Below, piece after piece: positions 9,801 through 18,154 of a stretch of 64,000 nucleotides of DNA (position 1 is its first letter; each line of letters begins with the position of its first letter). The stretch covers positions 1 through 64,000 of the forward strand of contig JAFUXT010000008.1 of NCBI GenBank assembly GCA_017470815.1. Reading direction: 5' to 3'. This DNA comes from a bacterium (GTDB lineage Bacteria; Cyanobacteriota; Vampirovibrionia; Gastranaerophilales; Gastranaerophilaceae). A program made the translations under genes and the position numbers. The notes beneath the pieces were generated by a model. That model was not told the origin of the DNA. It was given only the letters and a program-made list of their open reading frames with translations, and did no database searches.

Positions 9801-10009
9801 ATCCGTTTATAGAAGAACTTGAAAAACAGGGGGTAAAATTATCACTAACGCAAAAAGAGGATTTAATAAGTTGGTACAAAACCAAATCTGACCAATTAAA
9901 CAAGATAAAATCCGAAATAGATACTCTTGACCGACAAATCGACCAAGAAGTCTATAAACTCTATAACCTAACCCCCGAAGAAATCCAAATCATTGAGGGG
10001 CAGGGGTAA
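6887..10009 (+). CDS. Type IIG restriction-modification enzyme (Eco57I-type, single chain)
   Basis: The 1040-residue chain has the order of fused type IIG enzymes. An N-terminal PD-(D/E)xK-like nuclease ends in VIELKD (Glu111, Lys113). A helical linker follows, then the amino-methyltransferase core with the SAM motif LDPACGSGAF at about 429-438 and the catalytic NPPY at about 561-564. The C-terminal half is a TaqI-like target recognition domain with coiled coil at the end. FYTPEYITHYIVEETIG before motif I is typical of N6-adenine methylases in restriction systems. The segment from about 8600 to 9600, encoding recognition, is visibly more AT-rich than the ends, consistent with exchange of specificity. 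It would methylate and cut the same site. A DUF3800 gene follows. Confidence 0.9.
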   Translation: MATLINQKLLKSCVEKFNFPDNNKRQRIDEIISAWQTAFKDHDLSKAKETSLQGKFFSKFFCEILGYTMQDDGQEVWTLKQEAKTEVDGKEADGSLGYYSKTSAKTRCVIELKDAQCNLDSKQQSRESKQTPVEQAFQYLYKFADCDWVIVSNFRYTRLYHKSKGQTAYEEFDILNLHEEKEFKRFYYCLCKENLLNENSCSQMDLLIKQSGEADIDITKEFYAEFKTVRKILFEHIIENNPNFDKKLLLEKTQKLLDRFIFIFFCEDTAGLLPHNTVENIYKMAQNSFSLSECKIWEQFRGLFVAIDKGNNNVNPPINAYNGGLFAYDEILDKLIIKDEMFTHIKELARYDFESDLNVNILGHIFEQSLSDLEQIKNELDGIQEDKKNSKRKKDGIFYTPEYITHYIVEETIGKYLEENPDKLETIKILDPACGSGAFLNQAHSFLLKQRQIQVEENIKNADKSQLNLFKHTNQAEHDRSILLNNLFGVDLNKESVEITKLALWLKTANSKCKLNNLDENIKCGNSLIDDENIAGDKAFKWENEYKDIMQNGGFDVIIGNPPYGASLNDESKQYMQLNYKDVIVRYLNTYNFFIKKSIDLLKEGGYLSFILPNTMLYQLEDKNTREYLLKNCEIKTIINLGDGIFDSADVPTCIFIVKKIKNSDYQNYNYADLRIYKFSDIELDFNNYVTSYNIDCTKNDNFHCFGINDNFEKIYQKTNINKTINDIAETVSQGIITGGNPIYIFDDIRKIQDTNIDKELLKPILRGENIFKYLYEYKNSKILYVNKFTDINNYPNTLKYLEQFKEKLSQKRETKKGTLPYWSLWWARTEDLFNGEKILLRQTGDRLIATYDIKNYFALDSLLILKLMPNQNYKYILTLLNSKLLQYIYTNITQESGRTFAQVKATNIKRLPIPNATEEQQNSLSQKADRMIELNKSLKEESQKAIELIELEYKPKKVSQNLMSFYTLGLNPFIEELEKQGVKLSLTQKEDLISWYKTKSDQLNKIKSEIDTLDRQIDQEVYKLYNLTPEEIQIIEGQG

Positions 10010-10149
10010 ATGAAAAAACAAACAATAATACACAATAAGAATAATTAATAAAAATCAATAAATCTATTAGTAACTATTGACTTTTATTGAAAAATCGTAA
10101 ATAATGATTTTAGACTAAGGTATTCTTTGAAATACATGGTCTGTCGTCG

Positions 10150-10168
10150 GCGGGGAATTCCTCGCCAT
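10150..10168. repeat. GC-rich palindrome before the DUF3800 gene
   Basis: GGCGGGGAATTCCTCGCC forms a near-perfect palindrome in an otherwise AT-rich spacer. It may be a remnant of a dispersed palindromic repeat. Confidence 0.35.
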
Positions 10169-10189
10169 TTTTATATTCTGGGATGGAAG

Positions 10190-10885
10190 ATGAGTGAACT
10201 TGGTATTTTTATTGATGAATCAGGGATTTTTGAAACAAATCAAATTCTTAATCCGAATTTAAGCGATTTATATATTGTTTCATTTCTCTTTCATAATAAA
10301 TCATTATCAATAGATGAAGATATCCTCAAATTTGAAAATTTTTTAGTCGCTAATAATTTACCAAAAGAATTACCTATACACACAATGCCCTTAATAAGAC
10401 AACAAAAACCCTATAATGAATTAAATTGGGAAATGAGAAGAAAAATATTTTATAATCTTTTTCAACTTATGCGTAAATTAAAGTTGCAACATAAAACTTT
10501 TGTTTGTAATAAAAAATACTGTCCTAATAAACAGACAATTAAACAAAATTTAGATAACTTTATTACGCAAATGGTCGTAAATAATTTAGAATATTTTAAA
10601 AAATTTAATAATATCGTAATTTATTATGACAAAGGTCAAGATTATCTATCCAAAATATTGCATAAAGCATTTTCGACAAATTTAAATAATTACAGATTTA
10701 AAGAAGATGTATGTCAGGCAGAATATAGATTATTACAATGTGCAGATATGATATGTTCTATTGAACTAACAAAACAAAGAAAGAAAAATAATGAACATAT
10801 TAAATCTTTGGATAAATTTTTCATTTCTGATAGTAAATTTAATAAAAATTATAGAAAATCATACGATGATTTAGAATTTGTATAA
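10190..10885 (+). CDS. DUF3800 domain protein
   Basis: The 231-residue protein opens with IFIDESG (residues 6-12), the hallmark acidic motif of DUF3800, and has LLQCADMIC near the end, the second acidic motif. The family is thought to have an RNase H-like fold and often occurs beside restriction or other defence genes; its activity is not established. The open frame extends upstream to 10127, but I choose the ATG at 10190 because family members begin right before the DESG motif and a purine-rich GGATGGAAG precedes it. The gene is very AT-rich. It lies 180 bases behind the type IIG gene on the same strand, which suggests a shared defence role. Confidence 0.8.
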   Translation: MSELGIFIDESGIFETNQILNPNLSDLYIVSFLFHNKSLSIDEDILKFENFLVANNLPKELPIHTMPLIRQQKPYNELNWEMRRKIFYNLFQLMRKLKLQHKTFVCNKKYCPNKQTIKQNLDNFITQMVVNNLEYFKKFNNIVIYYDKGQDYLSKILHKAFSTNLNNYRFKEDVCQAEYRLLQCADMICSIELTKQRKKNNEHIKSLDKFFISDSKFNKNYRKSYDDLEFV

Positions 10886-11358
10886 TATATTTGATAACCG
10901 CAAAGATTACCACAAGAGATAGAAAAATTAAGGTGATTATATATTATTTTACTGTAGCATGTCATTGCGATACAAAGCGAACAGGCGAAATAATAATGAG
11001 CCTTGTGAGCCTGTATGTGTCGGCGAAGCCGTTAACTGCCCGTAGGGCGTGGCAATCCAGCCGTTTAAATTGTTAATAACCCTAAATATCCGAGTTTTCG
11101 TTGAGCAATCCGTTGCCTCCTCGCAATGACAGACATATTACTGTAACTCTGTGTATAGTTACCAAAATCAAAATTTTAATACTAAATTACTAACCAACAT
11201 CAACCATCCACTATTAATTCTCACTATTCACAATAAACACCCCACTTGCATTTTGTAAAATTTGCATGTATAATCGTTGTGAAGGGTGAAGAGATTATAG
11301 ATTTTCAAATTATCTATTAGGTTATTTACAGCCCTTGGAAAGAGATATACTCCGGTAG
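10886..11358. other. Gene-free region between DUF3800 and SNF2 genes
   Basis: This 473-base stretch holds a 172-bp element with terminal inverted repeats at 10960-11131 and, at about 11200-11235, a half copy of the GTGAATAG family (CACTATTAATTCTCACTATT). The 61-codon frame at 10891-11076 runs through the inverted-repeat element and has no ribosome binding site, so I do not call it. Confidence 0.6.
10960..11131. mobile_element. Small element with TGTCATTGCGA terminal inverted repeats
   Basis: TGTCATTGCGA at 10960-10970 and its exact reverse complement TCGCAATGACA at 11121-11131 bound 172 bp with no gene. Inside is GTGGCAATCCAG, a segment that accompanies this kind of terminus in dispersed repeats of many bacteria. 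TTACTGTA occurs on both outer sides (10949-10956 and 11138-11145) and could be part of a target duplication. I infer a non-autonomous MITE-like repeat. Confidence 0.55.
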
Positions 11359-14300
11359 ATGAGTACAACAGAATTTAATTACAAGTATATTAAAGAAAAT
11401 TCAAGTGCGGGAAGTTGGCGCAGAGGCTACGAATACCATTTAAAAGACATGGTATATGACAATTATCCCGAAAAGAATTTTTATATGGGCAAGGTCAAAG
11501 GAAACTTTCAGGACCACTATAATACTGACCTGATTTTTAAGAAAAATAAAGTTGAAGCAAGATGCAACTGTCCGCTAAAGGAAGAATGGTGCAAACATGC
11601 CGTTGCGGTAGCACTAAAAGCCATTGATGCTCACGCTTATGAAGATTGGCTTTCTACAAAATTCGGAATGGAATTTGATTTTCCTGATGAAAACACCGCA
11701 CTGACAAAACAACCGCAGGGAAGTTATATTTTCCACTTTAATTCAAAACGAAAAGCAAACTTTTTCTCTGTTTTGGTTCGTTCAAGAGAAACAGGCAAAA
11801 TCATAAGACAGATAGAACCGCTTTTCAGAGCAATTTTAGAGGCGCAAAAACAGGATAAAAATTTTGAACTGAATGATTCTCAAAAAGTCGAATTTTTGAT
11901 ATTCAAAGAACTTTTGCAGATTTCAAGACAGGATAAAAAAGCAGGCTGGTATGATGTTCCGATAGCAAAGTTCGGTTCGATTTTCCCGCTTCTTGCAAAG
12001 GCGGACGAAGTGTTAGACGAACGCACAAAAGAGCGTCTGAAATTTATGGATGAAGAATGGAAACTCGTTCTTTATGTCAACAAATCGCAAACTCCGGGGA
12101 CATTATTATTATCTTTGGAATGGCAAAGACCTGACAGAGATGATATTTATCCGTTTGAAGAAGTCAGATATTTTTCAAGACATTTGAAATGGGGAAGATA
12201 CAAAAATGTAATGTTTCCGACAAATGTTGCCATTCAGTCTTTACCTCAAAGCATTACAAAAGCATCATTTACTGACTTAAAAGATGCAGAATGCGGAAAA
12301 TTTATCTATGAAGATTTGCCAAAACTTCGTGAAGTGATGGATGTTGTAATAGATGATGAAATTTCAAAACTCATGCTTGAGGAACGCCCGCCAATCAATG
12401 TTGTAACGATGGGTATAGATTATGACCAAAGTTTAAAAGCAGAATTGAATTTTGAATATGATGGTGTTAGAGTACCGTATTCAAAGACTGCGCAGGACAA
12501 AGCACCGTATATTACGGTCAAAAAACCTGATTCTGATGTAATTTATTGGGTAAAGAGAAACTTAAAACACGAAAACGAAGCCTACGCAATGCTTTTGGCA
12601 TGTAAATTTGTTCCTATGCAGACAAATAATTTGGCATTGGAAAAAGAAACTGCGATAGATTTTTACAACTATTATTTAAAACAGGCAGGTGAAGGCTGGA
12701 AGTTTGAAGAAAAAGACGATATGTCGTTTTTCAAAATTATGGAAAATCCTTTCAAACTTTGTGCACAGATTGATTTTTCAAAGGAACAACCGGACAGTTT
12801 TGATGTAAAAATATTCGGTCAGGTCGGAGAGGAAATCATTGATTTTGACGAAATTTATGATACCGCTTTAAAAGACGAAAAATATTCAAGAATCAGAAGC
12901 AACGGTTTTGTTGAATATCCTGTTCAGAGCATTTATGCAATGATGCGTACATTCAACTCGTTTGATGTTTACCGCAACGAAGATAACACCTTTACGGTAA
13001 AAACATTCAGAGCAGGTTTGATTAACGAACTCAAAAATCTTGGTATTGAACTGATTTTGAGTGATAAATTTAAAGAATTTTGGGACCAGATGTCCACATT
13101 CTCAACTTCTGAAAATCTTGAACTGCCTAAAGGAATCAATGCTGATTTCCGTGAATATCAGTTAAAAGGTTTTGGCTGGTTGTGGTTTATGTATAAATAC
13201 GGTCTGAACGGAATTTTGGCTGATGATATGGGTTTGGGTAAAACTTTGCAGGCTCTTACCGCAGTGCAAAAGGCAAAAGAAGTTGACGGACCGATGCCGA
13301 CACTTGTAATTGCACCTACAACGGTTGTATTTAACTGGGAAAACGAAATCCAAAAATTTGCACCCGAACTTACATGTTTAAAACTTCAGGGGGGAGAAAG
13401 AAAACAATTCTTCAAAAAAATTCCTGAGTATGATGTCGTAATTACAAGTTACGCACTTGTCCGACGAGATATTGAAAAATTAAAAGATATCAATTTCAGA
13501 TATATAATTCTTGATGAATCGCAAAATATTAAAAATGCGACTTCTCAAACTGCAATGGCGGTAAAACGACTTCAATCAATGCATAAATTGGCACTTTCAG
13601 GTACACCGATTGAAAATAAACTTGAAGAATTGTGGAGTGTATTTGATTTCTTGATGCCCGGATTTTTGTTTTCAATGGCTGATTTTAATTCGCATTATGT
13701 CAATCCGATTATGGAACGCCATGACAAAGTTGTTGAAAAGCGTCTTAAATTGCAGATTTATCCGTTTATTCTGCGTCGTATGAAACGAGATGTTGCAAAA
13801 GATCTTCCTGATAAGGTTGAAAACGTTGCATACTGCGAAATGACAGATGATCAAAGAGATTTCTATTTGCAGGTTCTTGATTCAACTAAAGAAGAATTGT
13901 TCAAATCTATTGAGCAAAACGGACTTGAAAAGAGCAGAATGTCTATCTTCTCGGCACTTTTGCGTATGCGTCAGATTTGCTGTCACCCGAGACTTTATGA
14001 TAAAGACAATGTTAAAAATATTATTTCATCAGGTAAATTTGAAAAACTTAAATCAATGCTTGAGGAAATTGTATCGGAAGGTCACAGAATTTTGTTATTC
14101 TCCCAATTTGTCAATATGCTTGATATTATTAAGGCTTGGCTTGACAGGGAAGGCATCAAGTATGAATATCTGACGGGTAAAACAAAAGACCGTAAAGAAG
14201 CCGTTGACAGATTTAATAATGACCCGACAATACCGATATTCTTAATCAGTTTAAAAGCCGGCGGAACAGGTTTGAACCTGACAGGGGCAGATTATGTAAT

Positions 14301-14541
14301 CCACTACGACCCGTGGTGGAATCCTGCTGTTGAAGATCAGGCTACAGACCGGGCATATCGTATCGGACAAACCAAAAAAGTATTTGTTTATCGACTTATT
14401 ACGAAAAATACGGTTGAAGAAAAAATTCAGAAACTCAAAGGGGTCAAACGCGACCTTGTTGACAGCGTAATTTCCGTTGACAGAAATATCACCAAATCAC
14501 TTACAATGGATGATATTCGTGAAATCTTCTCGGTTGATTAA
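11359..14541 (+). CDS. SWIM zinc-finger SNF2-family helicase
   Basis: The 1060-residue protein carries a SWIM finger near the N-terminus (CNCPLKEEWCKH, about 70-81), a long middle region, and a SNF2 ATPase in the C-terminal 470 residues. Walker A is DDMGLGKT at 622-629, the DEAH-box equivalent is DESQ at 719-722, and motif III/IV blocks LSGTPIENKLEELWS and GGTGLNL (from 969) are present, with the ending DRAYRIGQ. Such proteins translocate on double-stranded DNA and remodel bound proteins, as RapA does with RNA polymerase; a precise role is not known. The start ATG follows a weak site. The gene ends directly in a strong terminator. Confidence 0.93.
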   Translation: MSTTEFNYKYIKENSSAGSWRRGYEYHLKDMVYDNYPEKNFYMGKVKGNFQDHYNTDLIFKKNKVEARCNCPLKEEWCKHAVAVALKAIDAHAYEDWLSTKFGMEFDFPDENTALTKQPQGSYIFHFNSKRKANFFSVLVRSRETGKIIRQIEPLFRAILEAQKQDKNFELNDSQKVEFLIFKELLQISRQDKKAGWYDVPIAKFGSIFPLLAKADEVLDERTKERLKFMDEEWKLVLYVNKSQTPGTLLLSLEWQRPDRDDIYPFEEVRYFSRHLKWGRYKNVMFPTNVAIQSLPQSITKASFTDLKDAECGKFIYEDLPKLREVMDVVIDDEISKLMLEERPPINVVTMGIDYDQSLKAELNFEYDGVRVPYSKTAQDKAPYITVKKPDSDVIYWVKRNLKHENEAYAMLLACKFVPMQTNNLALEKETAIDFYNYYLKQAGEGWKFEEKDDMSFFKIMENPFKLCAQIDFSKEQPDSFDVKIFGQVGEEIIDFDEIYDTALKDEKYSRIRSNGFVEYPVQSIYAMMRTFNSFDVYRNEDNTFTVKTFRAGLINELKNLGIELILSDKFKEFWDQMSTFSTSENLELPKGINADFREYQLKGFGWLWFMYKYGLNGILADDMGLGKTLQALTAVQKAKEVDGPMPTLVIAPTTVVFNWENEIQKFAPELTCLKLQGGERKQFFKKIPEYDVVITSYALVRRDIEKLKDINFRYIILDESQNIKNATSQTAMAVKRLQSMHKLALSGTPIENKLEELWSVFDFLMPGFLFSMADFNSHYVNPIMERHDKVVEKRLKLQIYPFILRRMKRDVAKDLPDKVENVAYCEMTDDQRDFYLQVLDSTKEELFKSIEQNGLEKSRMSIFSALLRMRQICCHPRLYDKDNVKNIISSGKFEKLKSMLEEIVSEGHRILLFSQFVNMLDIIKAWLDREGIKYEYLTGKTKDRKEAVDRFNNDPTIPIFLISLKAGGTGLNLTGADYVIHYDPWWNPAVEDQATDRAYRIGQTKKVFVYRLITKNTVEEKIQKLKGVKRDLVDSVISVDRNITKSLTMDDIREIFSVD

Positions 14542-14568
14542 AAAAGCGGGATAAAAATCCCGCTTTTT
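14541..14568. terminator. Bidirectional terminator, SNF2 gene and lpxA
   Basis: A perfect 12-bp stem, AAAAAGCGGGAT at 14541-14552 and ATCCCGCTTTTT at 14557-14568, with an AAAA loop and T runs on both strands. It touches the stop codons of both converging genes. Confidence 0.92.
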
Positions 14569-15381
14569 TTACTCTTCTTCATCACTCAGAGATTGATGTC
14601 CTGATTTGTGAGTTTTTAGCAAAACTCCCCGTTTTGAACTCTGAATGAAATCTATCATTTTTTCAATATATTCATTTGTCGGAATTTCCGCTTTAATCTT
14701 TTCTATTGCCTGAGTTGTATTATAGTCTTCACTAATAAGTAATTTGAACGCTTCATTCAGGTGAGTTCTTGTTTCCAAATCAACCCCTCTGCGTTTCAGG
14801 GCAATAACATTAATTGTTCTCGGAACAGGCGGACGGCCTTCACCTTTTGAATACGGTAAAATATCCTGTCTTGATGCACTAAATCCGCTTACGATAGACA
14901 TTGTACCGATTCTGATATTTTGGTGGAATACACTCATTCCGCCGACAAATGCACCAAATTCAACATGCACATGCCCGCCAAGTGTAACAAGGTTTGCCAA
15001 AATAACCTGATCTTCCAGCACGCAGTTATGCGCAACATGCGCACCTACCATTATTAAACATTTATTACCGATTCTTGTGGTAAAATCACCACAAGCGGCC
15101 GCTCTGTGAATGGTTACATTTTCTTTGATAATTGTTTCATCACCGATTATAACCTTTGTTTCTTCACCCTTGTAACCCAAATCCTGCGGTTCTGAACCGA
15201 TTGTTGCAAATGGGGAAATCGTACAATTTTTACCGATTTCGGCATACTCAATATGAGCGTTTGAAATTACTCTTGTTCCGCTTCCGATTTTTACATTCTT
15301 TCCGATTACAACATAAGGTCCGATTATGGCATCATCTGCAATTTGCGCTGACGGATCAATTATTGCGGTTTTATCTATCAT
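14569..15381 (-). CDS. lpxA: Acyl-[ACP]-UDP-N-acetylglucosamine O-acyltransferase
   Basis: LpxA adds the 3-O acyl chain to UDP-GlcNAc, the first step of lipid A synthesis in the cytoplasm, so this organism should build an outer membrane with lipid A. The 270-residue chain is a left-handed beta helix of hexapeptide repeats over the first 180 residues. GAHVAHNC at 113-120 contains His118, matching the catalytic base His125 of E. coli. The C-terminal helical region begins after VPRTINVIALKRRG. A GAGAGGG site lies eight bases before the ATG. It is not next to fabZ, lpxD or lpxB, unlike the usual proteobacterial cluster, but the next minus-strand gene upstream, a GT9 transferase, also belongs to surface polysaccharide synthesis. 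Confidence 0.95.
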   Translation of the reverse strand: MIDKTAIIDPSAQIADDAIIGPYVVIGKNVKIGSGTRVISNAHIEYAEIGKNCTISPFATIGSEPQDLGYKGEETKVIIGDETIIKENVTIHRAAACGDFTTRIGNKCLIMVGAHVAHNCVLEDQVILANLVTLGGHVHVEFGAFVGGMSVFHQNIRIGTMSIVSGFSASRQDILPYSKGEGRPPVPRTINVIALKRRGVDLETRTHLNEAFKLLISEDYNTTQAIEKIKAEIPTNEYIEKMIDFIQSSKRGVLLKTHKSGHQSLSDEEE

Positions 15382-15400
15382 GTTTTATACCCTCTCAATT

Positions 15401-15485
15401 GTCGGTATCACAACCCTCACCCGCCCTGCGGGCACCCTCTCCCAAAGGTAGAGGGAATGTTACATTTTAAAATTGGAATACCGAC
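15401..15485. repeat. CCCTCACCC palindrome flanked by GTCGGTAT inverted repeat
   Basis: GTCGGTAT at 15401-15408 and ATACCGAC at 15478-15485 enclose CCCTCACCCGCCCTGCGGG and CCCTCTCCCAAAGG-TAGAGGG, a copy of the CCCTCACCC/GAGAGGG family. ACCGACCTAC also lies beside repeats at about 25401 and 41649, so the two motifs may belong to one element. Confidence 0.55.
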
Positions 15486-15561
15486 CTACTATCCATTATG
15501 TCAATTATAGTATAAAACCCTGAAATATCAGAAAACTTTATATTATTTTAATATCTGTTTT

Positions 15562-15668
15562 ATAGTGAGCAGTGAATCGTGAAAAGCGAATAGACCTTTA
15601 AGAATTTACATTGATATAATAATGCGAAGCAATGAAATAAACTATTCACCACTCCCCTCACTATTTAC
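15562..15668. repeat. GTGAATAG-family inverted-repeat element
   Basis: GTGAGCAGTGAATCGTGAA, the core GCGAATAGACCTTTAAGAA, and the inverted end AACTATTCACCACTCCCCTC mark a copy of about 105 bp. Its right end reaches into the stop-codon region of the GT9 gene at 15661. Confidence 0.65.
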
Positions 15669-16656
15669 TTAATACCATCTCCACAATCTTTGACGGTGTA
15701 ATTTTCAGGCAGTCCAATTTTTCGCATGTTGTCATGCGTCTTGCCCAAAGACATGGTTTTAATTCACAATTATCATTAGCCTTAATTGGCACGACTTGCG
15801 GAGTTTGCGGAATTAATGTTTTGTCATTTGTCGGACCGAAAATCGGATAAGTTTTAACACCTAACGCAACCGCAATATGTAACGGAGCAGAATCAGAACA
15901 CAAAAACTTTTCTGCGGATGAAATTAATTGAGCCAATTCATTTAAATTCTTTGTTGTTCCGTATAAATTTTCAAAATTTTGGGTACGGACATTTTCAAGG
16001 ATTTCTTTTATGCAATTATCATCATCAGGGCCGCCTGTAAGCATGACTTTTTTACCTTCGGCAACAAGCAAATCAATAACTTTTGCCCATGTTTTCGGCG
16101 GAATTGTCTTAATACATTTTTTTTGCAAACTCATTTTGCTCACTCCGGGGTGAATTAGTACGGAATTATATACAACTTCGCGTCTTTCAACCTTGATTTG
16201 CGGAAGTTCAGTATTATGCGAAGTTATTGTTCTAATCAAATCATGATACATTGAGCATGCATATTGATTTTTGTTTAACGGTACGGCATGAGTTAAAAGT
16301 AAGGAACTCAACTTGCCTGTATAATAGCCGTAACGCTCTTTTATACCAGTTAAAAACAATAAAATACTTATCAATTTATTTCCGCCGGAACTTATCACCA
16401 TGTCAAAATGTCCTTTTCTTGCATCAAGCAATAGTTTGAACATTTCAGAATACTTATTTTGTCCTTTTACATCAACAAGTATTACATCATCAATAATATC
16501 AGTCAGGTCTTTAATCCCTTTGCTTCTCGGTTCAAGTGCAAGAGTAATACGGCTGTCTGGAAATTCTTTTTTTAAAGACAACAAAGTCGGCAAAAAGAAT
16601 ATCTCATCACCTATCCCTCCAAAATTTATTGCAAGTATTTTCTTTGTCTTTTCCAT
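15661..16656 (-). CDS. Glycosyltransferase family 9 (heptosyltransferase-like)
   Basis: The 331-residue protein has the two Rossmann domains of GT-B family 9. The N-terminal glycine loop NFGGIGDEIFFLPTL matches the acceptor-side start of WaaC/WaaF-like enzymes. DSAPLHIAVALG beginning at residue 255 followed by FGPTN at 273-277 is the nucleotide-sugar binding motif, with Ala in place of the usual Gly in DSGPMH. Members add heptose or related sugars to lipopolysaccharide cores at the inner membrane. The substrate here cannot be told. Its C-terminus contains three Cys close together (CELKPCLW, TTCEKLDC), typical of the subgroup. It lies upstream of lpxA on the same strand with a repeat-filled 280-bp gap. 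Confidence 0.87.
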   Translation of the reverse strand: MEKTKKILAINFGGIGDEIFFLPTLLSLKKEFPDSRITLALEPRSKGIKDLTDIIDDVILVDVKGQNKYSEMFKLLLDARKGHFDMVISSGGNKLISILLFLTGIKERYGYYTGKLSSLLLTHAVPLNKNQYACSMYHDLIRTITSHNTELPQIKVERREVVYNSVLIHPGVSKMSLQKKCIKTIPPKTWAKVIDLLVAEGKKVMLTGGPDDDNCIKEILENVRTQNFENLYGTTKNLNELAQLISSAEKFLCSDSAPLHIAVALGVKTYPIFGPTNDKTLIPQTPQVVPIKANDNCELKPCLWARRMTTCEKLDCLKITPSKIVEMVLSK

Positions 16657-16809
16657 GCTTATATTTTACTATAAATAAGACATTCCTCTACATGCATTAG
16701 AAAACTTTAGTATTAAAATTTCCTTTTCATACTTTTAAATGATGTTAAAAATTTTCAATATTATAAAATTAAAATGTAAGAAGGAAGAAAGACAAAAGGG
16801 CGAGGGTTA

Positions 16810-17634
16810 ATGGAACAGGATTTTGATTTTTCCTCATACAGCCACATAAAACGCTTATCTGAAGAAGAATTAACAAATCTTTGGACAAAATATCTTGCTG
16901 ATAAAACAGACAAAAAAACAAGAGATTTGCTTATTGTTCAATATATTTATCTTGTGAGATATGTAGTAGGTCGTGTAAAAGTTTCGCTTCCTGCGACAAT
17001 TTCTGTTGAAGATATTGCAGGTTACGGGGTTGAAGGTCTGATTAATGCGGTAGAGAGGTTTTCTCCGCAGAAAAATTCAAGATTTGAAACTTACGCTTTG
17101 ATTAGAATCCGTGGTTCAATTTTAGACAAAATCCGTTCGCAAGACTTTTTACCAAGAAGTGTTCGGAAAAAGATTAAAGAAATTAAACAGGCGATAGAAG
17201 TTTTAAAACAAGAATACGGCAGAGTACCGACAACAAACGAAATTGCGCAGTATCTTGATATGGAGCCTGCAAAGGTTACCCAAATTATGTCTGAAGATGT
17301 AACTATAACATCAATTTATGATAAACGCGGAGCATCAGATGACAGCATGGAAATTATTGATACCATAGAAGACGAAGATAAATTAAACCCACATGAAGCG
17401 GCGGAGGAGAAAAATGTTAAAAGCGAATTGCAGAGGGCTCTTATGAGATTACCGGAAAGAGAGAGAGTGCTAATGGTCTTGTACTATCAGGAAAACATGA
17501 CAATGAAAGAAATCGGTGAAACTCTTAATATGTCAGAGTCAAGAGTTTGCCAACTGCACGCACAAGGGTTGATGAAACTCAAAAATATTCTTAATGAGAA
17601 CAGAAGTGAAAGATTAAATAAATCTATTGTTTAA
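16810..17634 (+). CDS. RNA polymerase sigma factor, FliA/WhiG (sigma-28) type
   Basis: This 274-residue sigma-70 family protein lacks region 1 and has region 2 at about 30-110 (VRYVVGRVKVSLPATISVED and ALIRIRGSILDKIRSQD), a region 3 block (LPRSVRKKIKEIKQAIE, GRVPTTNEIAQYLDM) and region 4 with the helix-turn-helix MTMKEIGETLNMSESRVCQL near 230-250. RIRGxxLDxxRSQDxLPRSVRKK is specific for the FliA/WhiG/SigD group. These direct flagellar or differentiation genes, and are usually held by an anti-sigma factor such as FlgM; neither flagellar genes nor flgM are in the window. GAGGG lies six bases before the ATG. A strong terminator follows. Confidence 0.9.
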   Translation: MEQDFDFSSYSHIKRLSEEELTNLWTKYLADKTDKKTRDLLIVQYIYLVRYVVGRVKVSLPATISVEDIAGYGVEGLINAVERFSPQKNSRFETYALIRIRGSILDKIRSQDFLPRSVRKKIKEIKQAIEVLKQEYGRVPTTNEIAQYLDMEPAKVTQIMSEDVTITSIYDKRGASDDSMEIIDTIEDEDKLNPHEAAEEKNVKSELQRALMRLPERERVLMVLYYQENMTMKEIGETLNMSESRVCQLHAQGLMKLKNILNENRSERLNKSIV

Positions 17635-17656
17635 TCTTGATTATTTATAAAATTTA

Positions 17657-17687
17657 AAAGGTGCGTAATAACTTATTACGCACCTTT
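17657..17687. terminator. Terminator after the sigma factor gene
   Basis: AAAGGTGCGTAATA at 17657-17670 pairs perfectly with TATTACGCACCTTT at 17674-17687. It lies between convergent genes and can serve both. Confidence 0.88.
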
Positions 17688-17707
17688 ATAGTATGTGTGA
17701 CCAAATT

Positions 17708-18154
17708 TTATTTTACTGTAATCTTCTTTACTGAATCTTTTTCTTTTTCAAGTTTTGGTGCTTTAATTTTTAATACACCATGTTCAAGTGTTGCATCTAT
17801 ATGCTCTGCATCAACATCTTGAGGAAGATAGATACTTCTTGAAAATTCACCGTACTTAAATTCTGATTTTTTATAAGAGCCGTCTTTTTCTTCTTCTTTG
17901 TGTTCTTCAACTTTTTTGGCTCTTATAGTCAAATAGTTTTCGTTCAGGTCAATGTCTAAATCCTCTTTTTTTACTCCCGGCAATTCGGCACGATTATCAT
18001 ATTCGCCTTTTTTGTCACAAATTTCTACGGGCATAGTCATTTTATCCTCGTAATCAGGATAAATATCGTCAAAATGTCTGTTCAAAATGGTGCTGATTTC
18101 ATCATTGACGGATTTAATAAAATTGTCCGGTGTCTGTCTTACTAAAAATCTCAT
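17708..18154 (-). CDS. Hsp20/alpha-crystallin small heat-shock protein
   Basis: The 148-residue protein has an alpha-crystallin domain from about residue 48 to 140: AELPGVKKEDLDIDLNENYL and the closing GVLKIKAPK strand are diagnostic. Small heat-shock proteins form large oligomers and hold unfolding proteins for refolding by DnaK/ClpB. The linker between strands is rich in Glu and Lys (KKVEEHKEEEKDGSYKKSE). AAAGGAG lies nine bases before the ATG. It is a single gene; no CIRCE inverted repeat is seen in the upstream 100 bases. Confidence 0.93.
   Translation of the reverse strand: MRFLVRQTPDNFIKSVNDEISTILNRHFDDIYPDYEDKMTMPVEICDKKGEYDNRAELPGVKKEDLDIDLNENYLTIRAKKVEEHKEEEKDGSYKKSEFKYGEFSRSIYLPQDVDAEHIDATLEHGVLKIKAPKLEKEKDSVKKITVK

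Noticed and set aside
10127-10189. Upstream extension of the DUF3800 gene
   Set aside because: It contains a GC-rich palindrome and no ribosome site; the ATG at 10190 gives the normal family start just before the DESG motif.
10891-11076. 61-codon frame after the DUF3800 gene
   Set aside because: It reads through the TGTCATTGCGA inverted-repeat element and has no start signals.
13847-14173. 108-codon frame within the SNF2 gene
   Set aside because: It lies in another frame of the conserved helicase domain and has no ribosome site.
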